From assembly GCA_000507305.1 (NCBI GenBank), contig DF240763.1:36305-100304 (forward strand): DNA of 64,000 bases, read 5' to 3'. Under the pieces are notes generated by a model, which saw nothing but the letters and a program-made list of their open reading frames with translations, searched no databases and was not told the origin of the DNA. Source of the DNA: Breviolum minutum Mf 1.05b.01. Its lineage: Eukaryota > Sar > Dinophyceae > Suessiales > Symbiodiniaceae. The translations under genes were made by a program, and so were the position numbers. Positions 11,282 to 21,373 of this stretch are shown here, one piece after another. Numbering within the stretch: position 1 is the first letter of the stretch; each line of letters starts with the position of its first letter.

Positions 11282-11498
11282 CTGAAACTAACGTACTGTT
11301 GATGGACAAAATCCTGCACCACCTGGGATGTTGATAGGTAGTTTATCCCATGATTTACAGGGTTTTATACATCTCAGGTGGTGCAGGATTTTGTTCCATC
11401 AACAGTAGCACCTGAAAAATGGATGGTTGGAAGATGATCCTTTCCTTCCTGGGAGGTTGCCTATTTTCAGGTGCGAACTGTGAGTTTCAGGGAGGGTA
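11278..11498. mobile_element. TIR element, family D, interrupted by a family-E element
   Basis: The outer ends CTCCCTGAAACTAAC and GTGAGTTTCAGGGAGGGTA, with internal GCACCTGAAAAATGG/TTTTCAGGTGC, match other family-D copies such as 32611-32715. The continuity is broken by a complete family-E element at 11294-11407. Confidence 0.85.
11294..11407. mobile_element. TIR element, family E, nested in family D
   Basis: TACTGTTGATGGACAAAATC to GATTTTGTTCCATCAACAGTA, with an inner CCTGCACCACCTGGGATG / CAGGTGGTGCAGG pair. It sits inside the left arm of the family-D element. Confidence 0.9.
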
Positions 11499-12924
11499 TT
11501 GTTAAATAACCCCACAAAATATCCTTATCAATGGACAACTGGGATTGTAAACCCCTATAATTGGAGTTATAACCCTACTTATAACTGGTTTTTGGACCCA
11601 CTTTGTGAGTGGCGAATGATGGGATGGTGGTGGGATGGTGGTGGGATGAGTGAGAGGTGAAAATCTTTGGTTGGTTAAGACCCAAAAAAAATGGTGGAAT
11701 GGGGATGATAAATAGGATGTATGGAGAGGATGTATTCATGACAATTTTAAGGACTCGGCCCCTGGCTGCCGCCCGGGCCCCAAGAAAATGGCTGGCCTTC
11801 TTCCCACCCCAAACAAATACAACCCAACAGGCACAAGGCATTTTACCCCATGTACTGCAACCAGAAAATTATAAGTTGAATTGCCGACAGCGATTGTGCT
11901 GGTACAACTTCATGGCAGGACTTTTATTATTGTGAATGCGAAACAGTCAAATTCTACTACAACCAGGGTGGCATAATATAACTATATAATCTGTGAACAG
12001 TAGATGGTACAGCTTTCCTAGGAATGAGTTGCTGTTTTTTTTGATTTACTGCTGGAACTTGGCTGGAACCTGAAATTTTTACCTCTTAAGAAAAAAGAAA
12101 ACTTGTTCCAAACCATCAACTGCTGTGGACTGCCAGTAGTTAAGTTGTTCACTAGTTTGCATCTTGTTCTTCCACTTGTCCGGGTCAAAGCATCCCAAAA
12201 CAAAAATCTTTGAAACCAAGACCTAGATATTCATCAGATATATATATATATATGTACATAGTTGAATATTGTATGCCCATCAAATACAGTAATTGAAAAG
12301 TAGATGGCACAGTCCCTACATATTGGTTTATAAGGACCCTTTACTAACCTACCTTTTGGTATCTGTGCCATCTATTTTGACCTTAAGGTACAACTATAGT
12401 ACATGGGTAAGCGACATTTTAAACGTTGCCGTTTGTGTTTTTTTCCACTGGCCATTTGCCTTCATGGTTTCCAGCTGTTCTTCTAAGGTCGCAGGGGCAT
12501 AGCCTTGGTTGGAGGAAATGGTGGAAACCTTCACTTCCCTGGGGAGTCCAGGGGAAAAAAAGGCAGGTCAGAGAGGTTGAGGGAGAGGGGAAATTGTCAT
12601 TGTTTGATATGATTTTTACATAATTTCTATAAGTATGACTTTTGTAAATAAGATGCTTATCAATATGTGCATATCATACATAAGATGTTATACATCCTCT
12701 CCATACTTTCTACACTTTGTAATGCTTAATACGTTTTTATGCCACGAAGAAAAAAACTTCCATGAAATACTGGTTGTTTACTTGGACTTCCCTAGAATGG
12801 TTTGTCAGAATCCCAAAAAAAAAACTGGGAAAAATATACAAAAAACTCCCCCCAAAACAAATCCCCTTAACAACTTACTGTAGGGCCCACCATCCCACCA
12901 ACCCACCAACTCAGCTCAACCCCA
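11499..12924. other. No convincing exon
   Basis: Holds a small inverted repeat at about 12300-12376 (TAGATGGCACAG / CTGTGCCATCTA), whose end resembles sequence at 39088-39120, and a TA tract at 12238-12254. Remaining sequence is AT-rich and unassigned. Confidence 0.4.
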
Positions 12925-13000
12925 CGTTTCTTGGCGCGAGGATCGCCGACCTCAAAGGTCACGGCCTCCAAACATCCACAGGCCGATGCACCCGTGGGAA
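12925..13000 (-). CDS. Candidate exon, unidentified
   Basis: The GC-rich minus frame reads FPTGASACGCLEAVTFEVG then DPRAKK before a GTGGGG donor. No clean acceptor was found, so the left boundary is approximate. Family not recognised. Confidence 0.35.
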
Positions 13001-13099
13001 AAACACGTGGCAAAACATGGAGGATTTTCGTAGATGAATGAAACCATCAAATAACATCGAGATTTTCCTAGATGGGTTATGTAATGGTTATATTAGGGA

Positions 13100-13210
13100 T
13101 ACCCTCCAGGAAATTTTCGCAGAATCCCACAACACCTGGGGAAGTTGGGAAAATCATCGACTCAAAATGCCACTTTTCAGTGGGGATATTTTTAGTCCCC
13201 AGGGAGGGTA
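13100..13210. mobile_element. TIR element, diverged family A
   Basis: TACCCTCCAGGAAATTTTCG and AGTCCCCAGGGAGGGTA, with ATCCCACAACACCTGGGG inside; an older relative of family A. Confidence 0.7.
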
Positions 13211-13429
13211 ATGAAAATATACCGGGGGAAAACAAGTAGCAAAAGGCATAGAAACTGCTAGTAATTCTATGAGCAAATTACGATTATTCCTAAACTTAAG
13301 TTTTGTCAGACGGTTTGGGGGGATTCCCTTATGAATGTTCGTGCCTGCAGGATACACCACATATAAAGAATTATAAAGATACGTATCTTTTTTGTGCATA
13401 TATTGCACTATTAAACTATATCTCTGTGC

Positions 13430-13580
13430 CTCTTTCAAGATTCAATGCCTCTGCAAATGTGTGCACATGAATGTGAACGACTGCACCCTACACTTGCAAT
13501 TTGCATAGGAGTAGGCGTCTTAGCATCTAGCAAAGTAACAGTTCGGCATTTCAATTGGCGGTCTGTGAAAACTGAAATCA
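13430..13580 (-). CDS. Candidate exon, unidentified
   Basis: After a pyrimidine-rich acceptor GTGATTTCAG| the minus frame reads VFTDRQLKCRTVTLLDAKTP then TPMQIASVG. The donor could not be fixed; positions are approximate. Confidence 0.35.
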
Positions 13581-13755
13581 CCAACAAAAACTTCCCCACC
13601 TCAAAACTAACATAGCCCTTGGAAAATTCATAGCTGGAAGATGAAATTCCCATTCAAAAAATGCTCCCATTTCAGGAGACGAATTCGTTCATTTTCAGGG
13701 GAGGGAGTAGATATCATTGGGGAGTCCAAAAAGGTTCAATATAAGATGTACCGAC

Positions 13756-13866
13756 TCTGATAAACTAACATAGCTGGCTGGAATATATCCCAATGTTGCC
13801 AGCATGGAAATACATCGACTTCTTCCGGGTCCATTTTCCAGTCAGCTATGTTAGTTTACCAGGGTG
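13756..13866. mobile_element. TIR element, family B
   Basis: ATAAACTAACATAGCTGGCT to AGTCAGCTATGTTAGTTTAC. Read on the minus strand the ends give G|GTAAAC at the 5' side and a CAG at the 3' side. It lies within an intron downstream of exon 13925-14021. Confidence 0.85.
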
Positions 13867-13924
13867 TACCTTCATCACCCTGTTTCTGTCAAACCTCACT
13901 TTCCCGAAAACCCCGCAGGGTCAC

Positions 13925-14021
13925 CTCCTGCGTGACTTCATCAAGTTGTCGATGAATTTGTTGGCCGGTACTCTGAAGTCGTGAAACTCCACAACGCATG
14001 CGACTGCGTTCACCCGCTTTC
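13925..14021 (-). CDS. Internal exon, coiled-coil-like
   Basis: 97 nt between CGTCCAG|G and the donor GTGACC, reading SRLQSTGQQIHRQLDEVTQE at its 3' half. Phase 2 in, phase 0 out. The RLQSTxQxxxRQLxxV pattern recurs in one frame near 17.7 kb. Probably part of a Leu/Gln-rich protein; no family recognised. Confidence 0.6.
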
Positions 14022-14049
14022 CTGGACGAGGTGAAGGAAGATTGGATTG

Positions 14050-14050
14050 A

Positions 14051-14087
<37 letters not shown>

Positions 14088-14094
14088 GGATGAT
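14050..14094. repeat. (GAT)n microsatellite
   Basis: Near-perfect GAT units just upstream (in minus transcript sense) of exon 13925-14021. Confidence 0.95.
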
Positions 14095-14687
14095 AATATT
14101 TGGCAAACCTGTCCACTACCCAATGCTTATGGTACAGTATCCTTCTTTGAGCAGGACACAAGGGAAAAATCAGTGCGAAGTCTTAAAGGAACTATTTTTT
14201 GGCATAAACAAAATCCTAAAAGATCTTCCACAGCCACTTGACTCGCCACTTATTGATGGCATTTCACGCTGACCACCTCCTAGTTCTACGCATCAAACCA
14301 TGGAAAATCCCCCGGTCCCAAACAATGGCACAATCCCAAGAGTCGCTCCGGAAAAAAATCCTCTTGGGGAGACCGGATACTCAGGGGGCGAGCTGTTAAA
14401 CTTTGGGTGGGGGGTACACGGTATGCATGTGTAATACAACTATGCTTATTGAAACTCCAGGACATTTCTTTTCGCACACATCTTCTTTATACCTATATAT
14501 AAATTTATCTATATATGTATTTTGAAATGAGTTTATTTATCTATTATCTATTTGCTTCATCTGCTTATTTGCAAGAGCACTCATAGAAAAATACATTCAA
14601 GAATAATTTTACAATAGTGCCAAAAAATATGTGGTATTACAATAATATACATATATAATATTATATATATATATATATACATTAGTT

Positions 14688-14780
14688 ACACCCCCGAAAA
14701 CTAATAAAACACCCTTTTTAATGGGGAACAATCTTCAAATGGTTGTTTTTCCATTGTCATGTTAGTTTTCAGGGGAGTAC
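14688..14780. mobile_element. TIR element, family C
   Basis: TACACCCCCGAAAACTAATA to CATGTTAGTTTTCAGGGGAG; short AT-rich core. Confidence 0.8.
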
Positions 14781-15097
14781 ATACACCCTGGAAGTCAACC
14801 ACCTTAAAAAATTGTGGTGTGTTCCTTTTGGATGATGATAAACCTCTACTTAAAGAATGGTGGAACTCGTAAACCAACCTATAAAAAAACGGTGGTTGGA
14901 CGTCCAGGGCATAGACCCTAATTTAATCTTAAAAACCGCAGGACAAACCTCAATCTTTCACAATATGATCAAGGCTCAAAGACCCTTCGACTGCCAGGGC
15001 CATCTTTTCAGCCATCAAAATGCCTCAAAGGAAAGGCCGTTGGGAGACGGTGTTCACTGGTCCCATCGTCACATCTACGTTGGATGTCTTGTAACCA

Positions 15098-15212
15098 TAC
15101 TGTTGATGGTTCAGAAATCCGGCGACCACCAGTTGATGTGGAGAAACTACTATTATTTATATACATGGTTTTATACATGTCAGGTGGTGCAGGATTTCTT
15201 CCATCAATAGTA
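15098..15212. mobile_element. TIR element, family E
   Basis: TACTGTTGATGGTTCAGAAA to CAGGATTTCTTCCATCAATAGTA, with inner ACCACCAGTTGATG / CAGGTGGTG. Same family as 11294-11407. Confidence 0.8.
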
Positions 15213-15762
15213 GTTGGAAAATATCCAAACGCGGGTTATAGGAGACTTGTAGCTACAAGTGATCATCAATGACAATCATGGTAGCTGGCATTGTGTGCAT
15301 GGCTCGTTGGTTGTATTCAATACCTTTTTCAAACCTCACGGGAAAATGAACAGTCTTGCTATGTAACTGTGACCCAAGAGTCAAAAGCATCGTGACAGTG
15401 ACTGCGAATTGAGGATTTCCATGCAGGGTTGGAAAAAAAAAACTCAAACTCCGTTTCCTTCACACGTGATTTTTGACGTCAGGGATCCGGTTGATTTTTA
15501 ACCAGACCCAGTTACGAGAATGTAAATGGTAGAGCTGCTGCTGTGCTATTTGAAGCTTGTGCTTCACCATCTGGACATCAAGGGGCGAGGTCGAGAGATG
15601 GAGGGATGGATGGGGTGATCTTGGACAGCAAATCTGAGTTGACCATCATTGGTGGTGCGGTTCGCAAGGATGACTGAGCATGGAATAGGGCAAAGGGGGG
15701 TATGTCAAGGCGGATGTTATTCAAGACACTTGTCAACTTCAAATTGGACACATATGGGTACA

Positions 15763-15885
15763 TCCTGTTGATGGAAGAAATCCTGCACCACCTGGGATGT
15801 AGATATAAAACCGTCGTAAATAATGGGGATAAACTACCGTTCCCTCAACTGGTGCAACCGCCGGATTTCTGAACCATCAACAGTC
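15763..15885. mobile_element. TIR element, family E
   Basis: CTGTTGATGGAAGAAATCCT to CGGATTTCTGAACCATCAACAG; core with AAACTACC, as in other family-E copies. Confidence 0.8.
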
Positions 15886-16191
15886 CCATTCCATTCATAC
15901 TCATCATGATTGAGGTGACGCGCCATCCTTCCCAATTCAACAACCACAAAAAAAACTACAGGTTTAATCCCAAGGGATCACCATCTGACTTCTCATGATC
16001 CCTCCCTATCCTTCACTAACTATACCTTTCAATTACGGAAAAAGTAGTAAAAGGTGGAATTCTTGATTTTGTTGTGGCCACACTGATTTGAAACCAAAGG
16101 AAATTTTCCACCAAGTTTTTAAAAGAAAACCCTACACCCCCCCCCAGCCATTTTTTCGAACGCATTCGTCTCCTTAAAGAAGGGAACAACT

Positions 16192-16316
16192 TACCCTTCC
16201 CTGAAACTAACATTTGTAGCAATCAAAAAACTAGACCCCTCGAAAGGTGCGAGATATTCCTATTACAAAAAACCACCCTTTTCAGGGTGTTGAGCTGTTA
16301 GTTTCAGGGAAGGGTA
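16192..16316. mobile_element. TIR element, family D
   Basis: TACCCTTCCCTGAAACTAAC to GTTAGTTTCAGGGAAGGGTA: a perfect 20-bp inverted repeat at the ends of a 125-bp element. Confidence 0.9.
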
Positions 16317-17599
16317 GTTTCAGATAGGAAATGCCCTCTTCCAACAAAACCATGGGTTTTTTCGTCCAGGTCAAGTCGGTCAAGTTCCCCCAACTCCTCA
16401 CCTGACGATCCTCCCGTTCCAAACATTCGAAGCCGGTGCGTAAGGTATTGATCTCTTCACCAAAGACCTAGGAACTCATTGGAATGTACGGTTTTTGATG
16501 GGGGAAAAAAGGGTTTGGAAGTCAAGGTTCTTTACTTCATATCATGTGGACTGATGTGTTAGTACTGATTGTTTGATGTGGTGGTTAGCTATTTGTAGAG
16601 CAAACTTTCAGACATCCATTCATCTCTCCCTCTCTCACTAAGGGTTGGAAGATCTAAAAATATGATGTCTTTTGCGAAAGCTTTCTTGCTTTTAGCTTCA
16701 AGGAGTGCAATCCCATTCTCGAAGAATCAACCTCAAGCACCTACTCAACCTAGATCTTCTTCCAAGCTGATATGAACATGACGAAGTTTTGATCACCACC
16801 TGGTTGCACTTTCCTCCCAAAGTACCAAGTGTTGAGCCCCCCAATTCCAAAACTACGCAACCCTACTTTCCAGATTTGTCCAAAGTGGTCTACCACCTAG
16901 TGGGATTACTTCTCACTAACCTCCCCAAGGAGTTCTATAGTTCATAACGGATGCTCAGGAGTGAAGATGCTCTCAACTTCCCCTTGCCACACGTCTCTGC
17001 CCCCTGTGTGTTTTAACGGGAAAAAAAAAGCACCTCCAATTTGGAATCCAAGTCCATCATGAAAATGGAGACCTCGGAGTGGAAACAACAAAGAAAACAT
17101 CAATGCCATTCAATTCCTCCCGAGAAAGCACCCAAAGACCCCTGAACTGTGCAACGCATTTTTTGGGGGGGGGTCCAATTTTTCAAGAACAACAAGAATC
17201 CACCCAAAAACCAAAACGTGTTTAATTAGCTGCCTGCGAATCCTAGACAATCCAACCAAAAATGAACATTCACCGCCGAAAACGAACATGGATACTCAAA
17301 AATGCTGGTTTGGGAAAGGTGACTCCATTTAAATATGGCCATTTTTGGTATCTATGTAAAATTCGTGGGGGGTAGCCCCTCAAAATGAGACGAAATCCCA
17401 AAAAGGGAAAGCCTTCCTTCATCGACCCCAACCCATTGGTAAATTTGCAGGGGTTTTTGCTGTTCTAAATGGACTTACATATCTAATCCCCAATAAATAA
17501 CCTTATGATAAATGAAATCTTCAGTGGTATCCGGTATTACGGTATACAGTACTTTTTTCTGTCAGTTTCAGGGGTTAAACTCGTCATCTTCAAGTCTTC

Positions 17600-17734
17600 A
17601 GGTGTCCAATGTCCAAAGAGTTTGGGGCTCCGACCTGCTCCTCTGGCAACGGCTGCTTGGCAACCAAGCGAGCCAAGACATCGTGCAGCTGCCGTGACAA
17701 ATGCTGGGCTGTTGATTGCAAACGATGCAACATC
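17600..17734 (-). CDS. Candidate exon open in all three minus frames
   Basis: Begins after CAACTGAG|. One frame reads RLQSTAQHLSRQLHDVLARL, resembling exon 13925-14021. The frame that fits the phase of exon 17801-18026 is Cys-rich (CCIVCNQQPSICHGSC) and ends in TGA. The third frame is also open. The right frame is undecided and the 3' end is approximate. The intron to 17801 would be only 66 nt. Confidence 0.45.
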
Positions 17735-17800
17735 CTCAGTTGTGGCAACCGTAACGTTTGATTTATTCTCATCTTGTTCATCCAAGAAAGGTATATTTAC

Positions 17801-18407
17801 CTACATGTTGGCTTATGTTCATCCATGTACGGAAGGCATCTTTACCAAGGATTGAGTTTATTTCATCACCATAAATGTAAACATATGCCTGACATGAATG
17901 GCATAGGGGGTTGAAGGAGACAATGTAGGTATCGGGATTGGCTATCACACATCCTGACTTGGCTCGAAAACCAATGAGTGGGGTATCTGGTAACACGATA
18001 GTCGAAGCACCAATGATCAACCCACCCTGATTTCAATCAATAGTCCCAAAAAAAGATATAAAAAAACAGAAAAAATATGAAAAAATTGCATGTTTCCATC
18101 TTTTCCAGCCTTTTTCATATGTTGCCAAGCTTGTTTTTTGGAAAGGTTGGAACAAGAAACCGCCCATTTGGAACAAAATCCGGGTCTCCACACCGAGTCA
18201 CAAAAAGCCGGTACCACCTTTACCACTCTTGGGTGGTACGATGGGCCGTGCTGCACAACCTTTGAAGTGAAGTCGTAAGGAGCCCAGTTGCATGGTTTGC
18301 TTGCAATGTTTGCATTCCACCAATCCTTGAAAAGGCCGGTTGTTACCCGGTTGGTGGTAGCATTCCGGTTGGATAGCTTGGTGATTATTGAAGCACAGGT
18401 TGGTAAA
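17801..18407 (-). CDS. Two adjoining exons of an unidentified protein
   Basis: Exon 18101-18407 (307 nt; ASIITKLSNRNATTNRVTTG, later CNWAPYDFTSKVVQHGPSYH) and exon 17801-18026 (226 nt; PLIGFRAKSGCVIANPDTYI, later YGDEINSILGKDAFRTWM) join in phase 0 across a 74-nt GA-AG intron (18027-18100). The second ends at a strong GTAAAT donor. The first acceptor, GTTAG|TTTACC, lies in a family-B TIR; CACCAAG| 27 nt further in is an alternative. Long frames and exact phase agreement make this firmly coding. I recognise no family. Confidence 0.7.
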
Positions 18408-18509
18408 CTAACATAGCAGGCTGGAATATTCCCCATTTTTTTAATAGGAAATACATCGACTCAATCCGAGTCCATTTTCCAGTCAGCTATGTCAGATTAC
18501 CGGGGTGTA
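18402..18509. mobile_element. TIR element, family B
   Basis: GGTAAACTAACATAGCAGGC to AGTCAGCTATGTCAGATTACC. It abuts the exon at 18101-18407, whose acceptor AG would be the GTTAG of this TIR. Confidence 0.85.
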
Positions 18510-18822
18510 TATTCGTTGCAAAGGTTGTGTTCTGATTCTTTTTTGTAAAGCCCCTTCGTAGTCCAATTGCCGATTGCAATAACTGGAAAGATCATTTTTA
18601 AAAAAAAACACCCCGGGAGTTCACCTAACGAATGACTGGCTGGGAAATCCCCCATTGTTCAATAGGAAATAGATCTTCATTCATGGTGGGTTTTTAAGAA
18701 AAAAAGTCACCCTCCTCGCTGCTCCAGTCCAAATTGCGTGGCAAAAAAGTTCGGTCCTCCCAATCACCAATTTTGTCCGCCCACATGGTCGCGAACCAAC
18801 CAACGTTTACAAATGTTTACAA

Positions 18823-18922
18823 TCCTGTAAACTAACGTAGCCACAAAAGTCACCATATTTCTGGTAAATAGCATCAAAATTGTTGGATTTTCCCGTTGCT
18901 ATGTTGGTTTACGGGAGTGTAC
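18823..18922. mobile_element. TIR element, family B
   Basis: TCCTGTAAACTAACGTAGCC to GCTATGTTGGTTTACGGGAG. A half-preserved relative lies just upstream at about 18610-18680. Confidence 0.75.
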
Positions 18923-19469
18923 CAAGCATCCTCAAGAATCTGGTGCCATCACCCCCTGTAACTCTCCTACTAGCTGTAACTAGCCATTCCGAAGTACTTT
19001 CCTCCACAGACAGAAGTCGTTCTCGGGGTTCTCTCAATATTACAGATTACAATTACCACAATAAGATATAATAAGATGAGATTCCAAAACAACTTCCGCA
19101 CCACCCATGCTTTCAAACATCCCCTTCAAAGAAAACATCCCCATCCTTCATTATTTTATCCCACACCACCTTTCACACCCATCACCATCCATCTCCATCC
19201 ATCTCCATCGTCGAAAGCCCCTCCTTTTGGTTTTAGATACCCGCAACCTCGCTCCGTTCATCACATCCCTTCCATTGGCACCAGCTAGTTCATAGGGGGG
19301 TCCCCCTAAAAAATGTTCATCTCGATCATTGTTTCACCCCCTCCTTTTCTGCTTGGTGTTCAACCCCCCACCTTCTTGCTCATTTGCTCTTAATGAAAAG
19401 TAGAACCAAAAATTTTTCAACCCCCAAACCTGCCAGACTGAAGCTCAGTTTTCGCCCGTTTTTTTTCGC

Positions 19470-19572
19470 TCCAAGCATCGAAGTTTACATTGCTTTGGAT
19501 GTGTTGGTGCTTCCAACTCCCCACACCAAGGACAAGGTATAGGCTCAGCAGATAAGCGTCGTGATGGTGCAC
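19470..19572 (-). CDS. Exon with a Cys-pair (zinc-binding-like) motif
   Basis: After ATTTTCAG| the frame reads GAPSRRLSAEPIPCPWCGEL and then HPKQCKLRCLER: two CxxC/CxxxC pairs 16 residues apart, typical of a small zinc-binding fold. The donor (GC or GA type) near 19469 is not certain. Family not identified. Confidence 0.55.
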
Positions 19573-19914
19573 CTGAAAATTGACCCCAACGACGAATCAT
19601 GGGAACCACCAGCCACACCCTCCATAGACATCCGGGACATCCAAGGTAACCAAGGGTTTTTTTCGCCCCCAAGGAATTGGTTCGGATTTTCTGTTGAGGG
19701 AGCCCATTTTTGTGCAGGAAGTCGTTGGGAGGATTTGGTGGAGGCTAAGTGGGTAGGTTCGTTCTAGCTTCCCCCGCATTTTTGTAGGAGGAGAACCCGA
19801 ACCCCCCCCACAAAAAAAGGAAAAAAACGTCATCCTCCAATTTCTCTGCAAAAATGTACAAACCGTGCCCTTGGTATTCTCATTTCAAACGGCTACTTCC
19901 TCGCTGGGTATCGA

Positions 19915-20003
19915 GGAAGTGTTCATCGCAACCGCTCCTCACTCCTCTCCCTCGGTGGCCTGCACTTGGAGCATGTTTGACAGGTAGCAGGGGCCTCAAC
20001 AAT
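19915..20003 (-). CDS. Candidate exon, Cys- and Arg-rich
   Basis: After GGGGTCAG| the phase-0 frame reads IVEAPATCQTCSKCRPPRER then SEERLR, followed by a possible GA donor. A second frame is also open. The CxxCxxC cluster would suit a partner of the zinc-like exon at 19470-19572, but no join was proven. Confidence 0.35.
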
Positions 20004-20371
20004 CTGACCCCAACCAGGAACCAAAAAAGGCAAGCACATGGATTCCGGTGTCTTTTGGGACATGATTTGGTATGCCATTCCGCAGGGCACCAATAAACGA
20101 AAATGTTGGGTATGGGTGTTTCATGGATACAGGAAACACCCATACAAACTGCTGCTTACCCAAATGGTGGTGTACAGTGCACAACTACTGTCTTGCATAC
20201 ATTCCGTCATTGTGGGTCCAAAATGTATCACCATCACAAGCTTTTATCCAAATCTAACACCTTCAATAATGACACCCTTCCCCCCTGACCACCGGGGCAA
20301 AATTCCAAGTCATGAGAGGGGACAAGCCATTTTGAAAGGACTTCAGGTACCCTCAAACGGAGGATACTCAC

Positions 20372-20409
20372 CGTCACCTCCAGTCAGCATTATGATGACG
20401 TCTATGGGC
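20372..20409 (-). CDS. Very short exon candidate (38 nt)
   Basis: ACCTTCAG|G at the 5' side and a consensus GTGAGT donor at 20366-20371 enclose PIDVIIMLTGGDG. The consensus donor is the main support. Confidence 0.45.
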
Positions 20410-20580
20410 CTGAAGGTTGTTCCCTTTTTTGATCGATACAACCGGTCAGCTCTTCACCGGTCAGTTATGTCATGGTGAAAAGCTACCAATACTAGAAAAG
20501 TGAGAAGGTGATGAGACTTCGAGACTTGAGACCCAACAAATGCAACTTATCTCAGAGGATTTCATTGAGGTGACCCAAGG

Positions 20581-20581
20581 C

Positions 20582-20662
<81 letters not shown>
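20581..20662. repeat. (GAT)n microsatellite
   Basis: About 80 bp of uninterrupted GAT. The Met, Asp, Ile and His runs in its six frames are artefacts of the repeat. Confidence 0.97.
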
Positions 20663-20811
20663 GAAAATGACCACGAGAACCCATCCCGTCAAATGGCAGT
20701 TCCGCCGCCCAGAACCATCCTTCCCACTTCCTCCTAGTTGGCCATGCCACACTTCTTCCGGCAATGAAGGAGTCCTTGGGAAACCCAGGTCAAAGTTACA
20801 TAAGATTACCA

Positions 20812-20914
20812 TGGTGTTTCCGAAAATAGGGGTACCCCCAAATCATCCATTTTTATAGGGATTTCCATTATAAACCATCCATTTTGGGGTACCACTATTT
20901 TTGGAAACACCCAC
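20812..20914. mobile_element. TIR element, family H (hairpin-like)
   Basis: The arms GTGTTTCCGAAAATAGGGGT and GGTACCACTATTTTTGGAAACAC continue inward through AAATCATCCATTTTTATA; nearly the whole element is palindromic. Second copy at 27344-27456. Confidence 0.85.
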
Positions 20915-21263
20915 CAGGAACACGGAAAAAATGGAGTTTCATCTCTCCAGTATGGGTTAAACAAAAAAAACATCCCCTTGATCTGCAAGGGAAGACCCCA
21001 AAAGAAAAAGACATTTTTTCACCAAGTTTTTCTGAATTTCTTCTGTTCAAATCAGCCTCTACCTGGGAGTTTTGTTTTTTTCCATGCTCCAAACCTGTCG
21101 ATTTGTTCTACGAGCCTACCAGTGGACCAGTGAGTCATTCACAAAATGAAGATGTTCATTCATGAGGCACCTGATTAGAAAAACAAAGTCTGAAAAATCA
21201 ACTAAAATAAATAGTCCTCCTAAGCTTGAAAGTTAGAATCTCACAAAGACCAACCACTTTGAC

Positions 21264-21373
21264 GCCAGCCCATATCAGCCCATCCCATGTTTGTTTCTGC
21301 CCATTTTTTGTGCCGGGTGCTCGGTATCCGCTTTCTGAACGGGTGAAACGATGATGCTCTGTCGTGACAGGAG
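21264..21373 (-). CDS. Internal exon, unidentified
   Basis: 110 nt between GCCCCAG| and a GTCAAA donor, reading PVTTEHHRFTRSESGYRAPG then TWDGLIWAG. Phase 1 in, phase 0 out. Good coding composition; family not recognised. Confidence 0.5.

Larger units (their letters stand above)
14101..17590. other. 3.5 kb without a convincing exon
   Basis: Besides the TIR elements listed separately, I see only AT-rich sequence, TA runs near 14660-14680, and scattered short open frames without splice support. It could be one long intron or an intergenic spacer. Confidence 0.4.
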
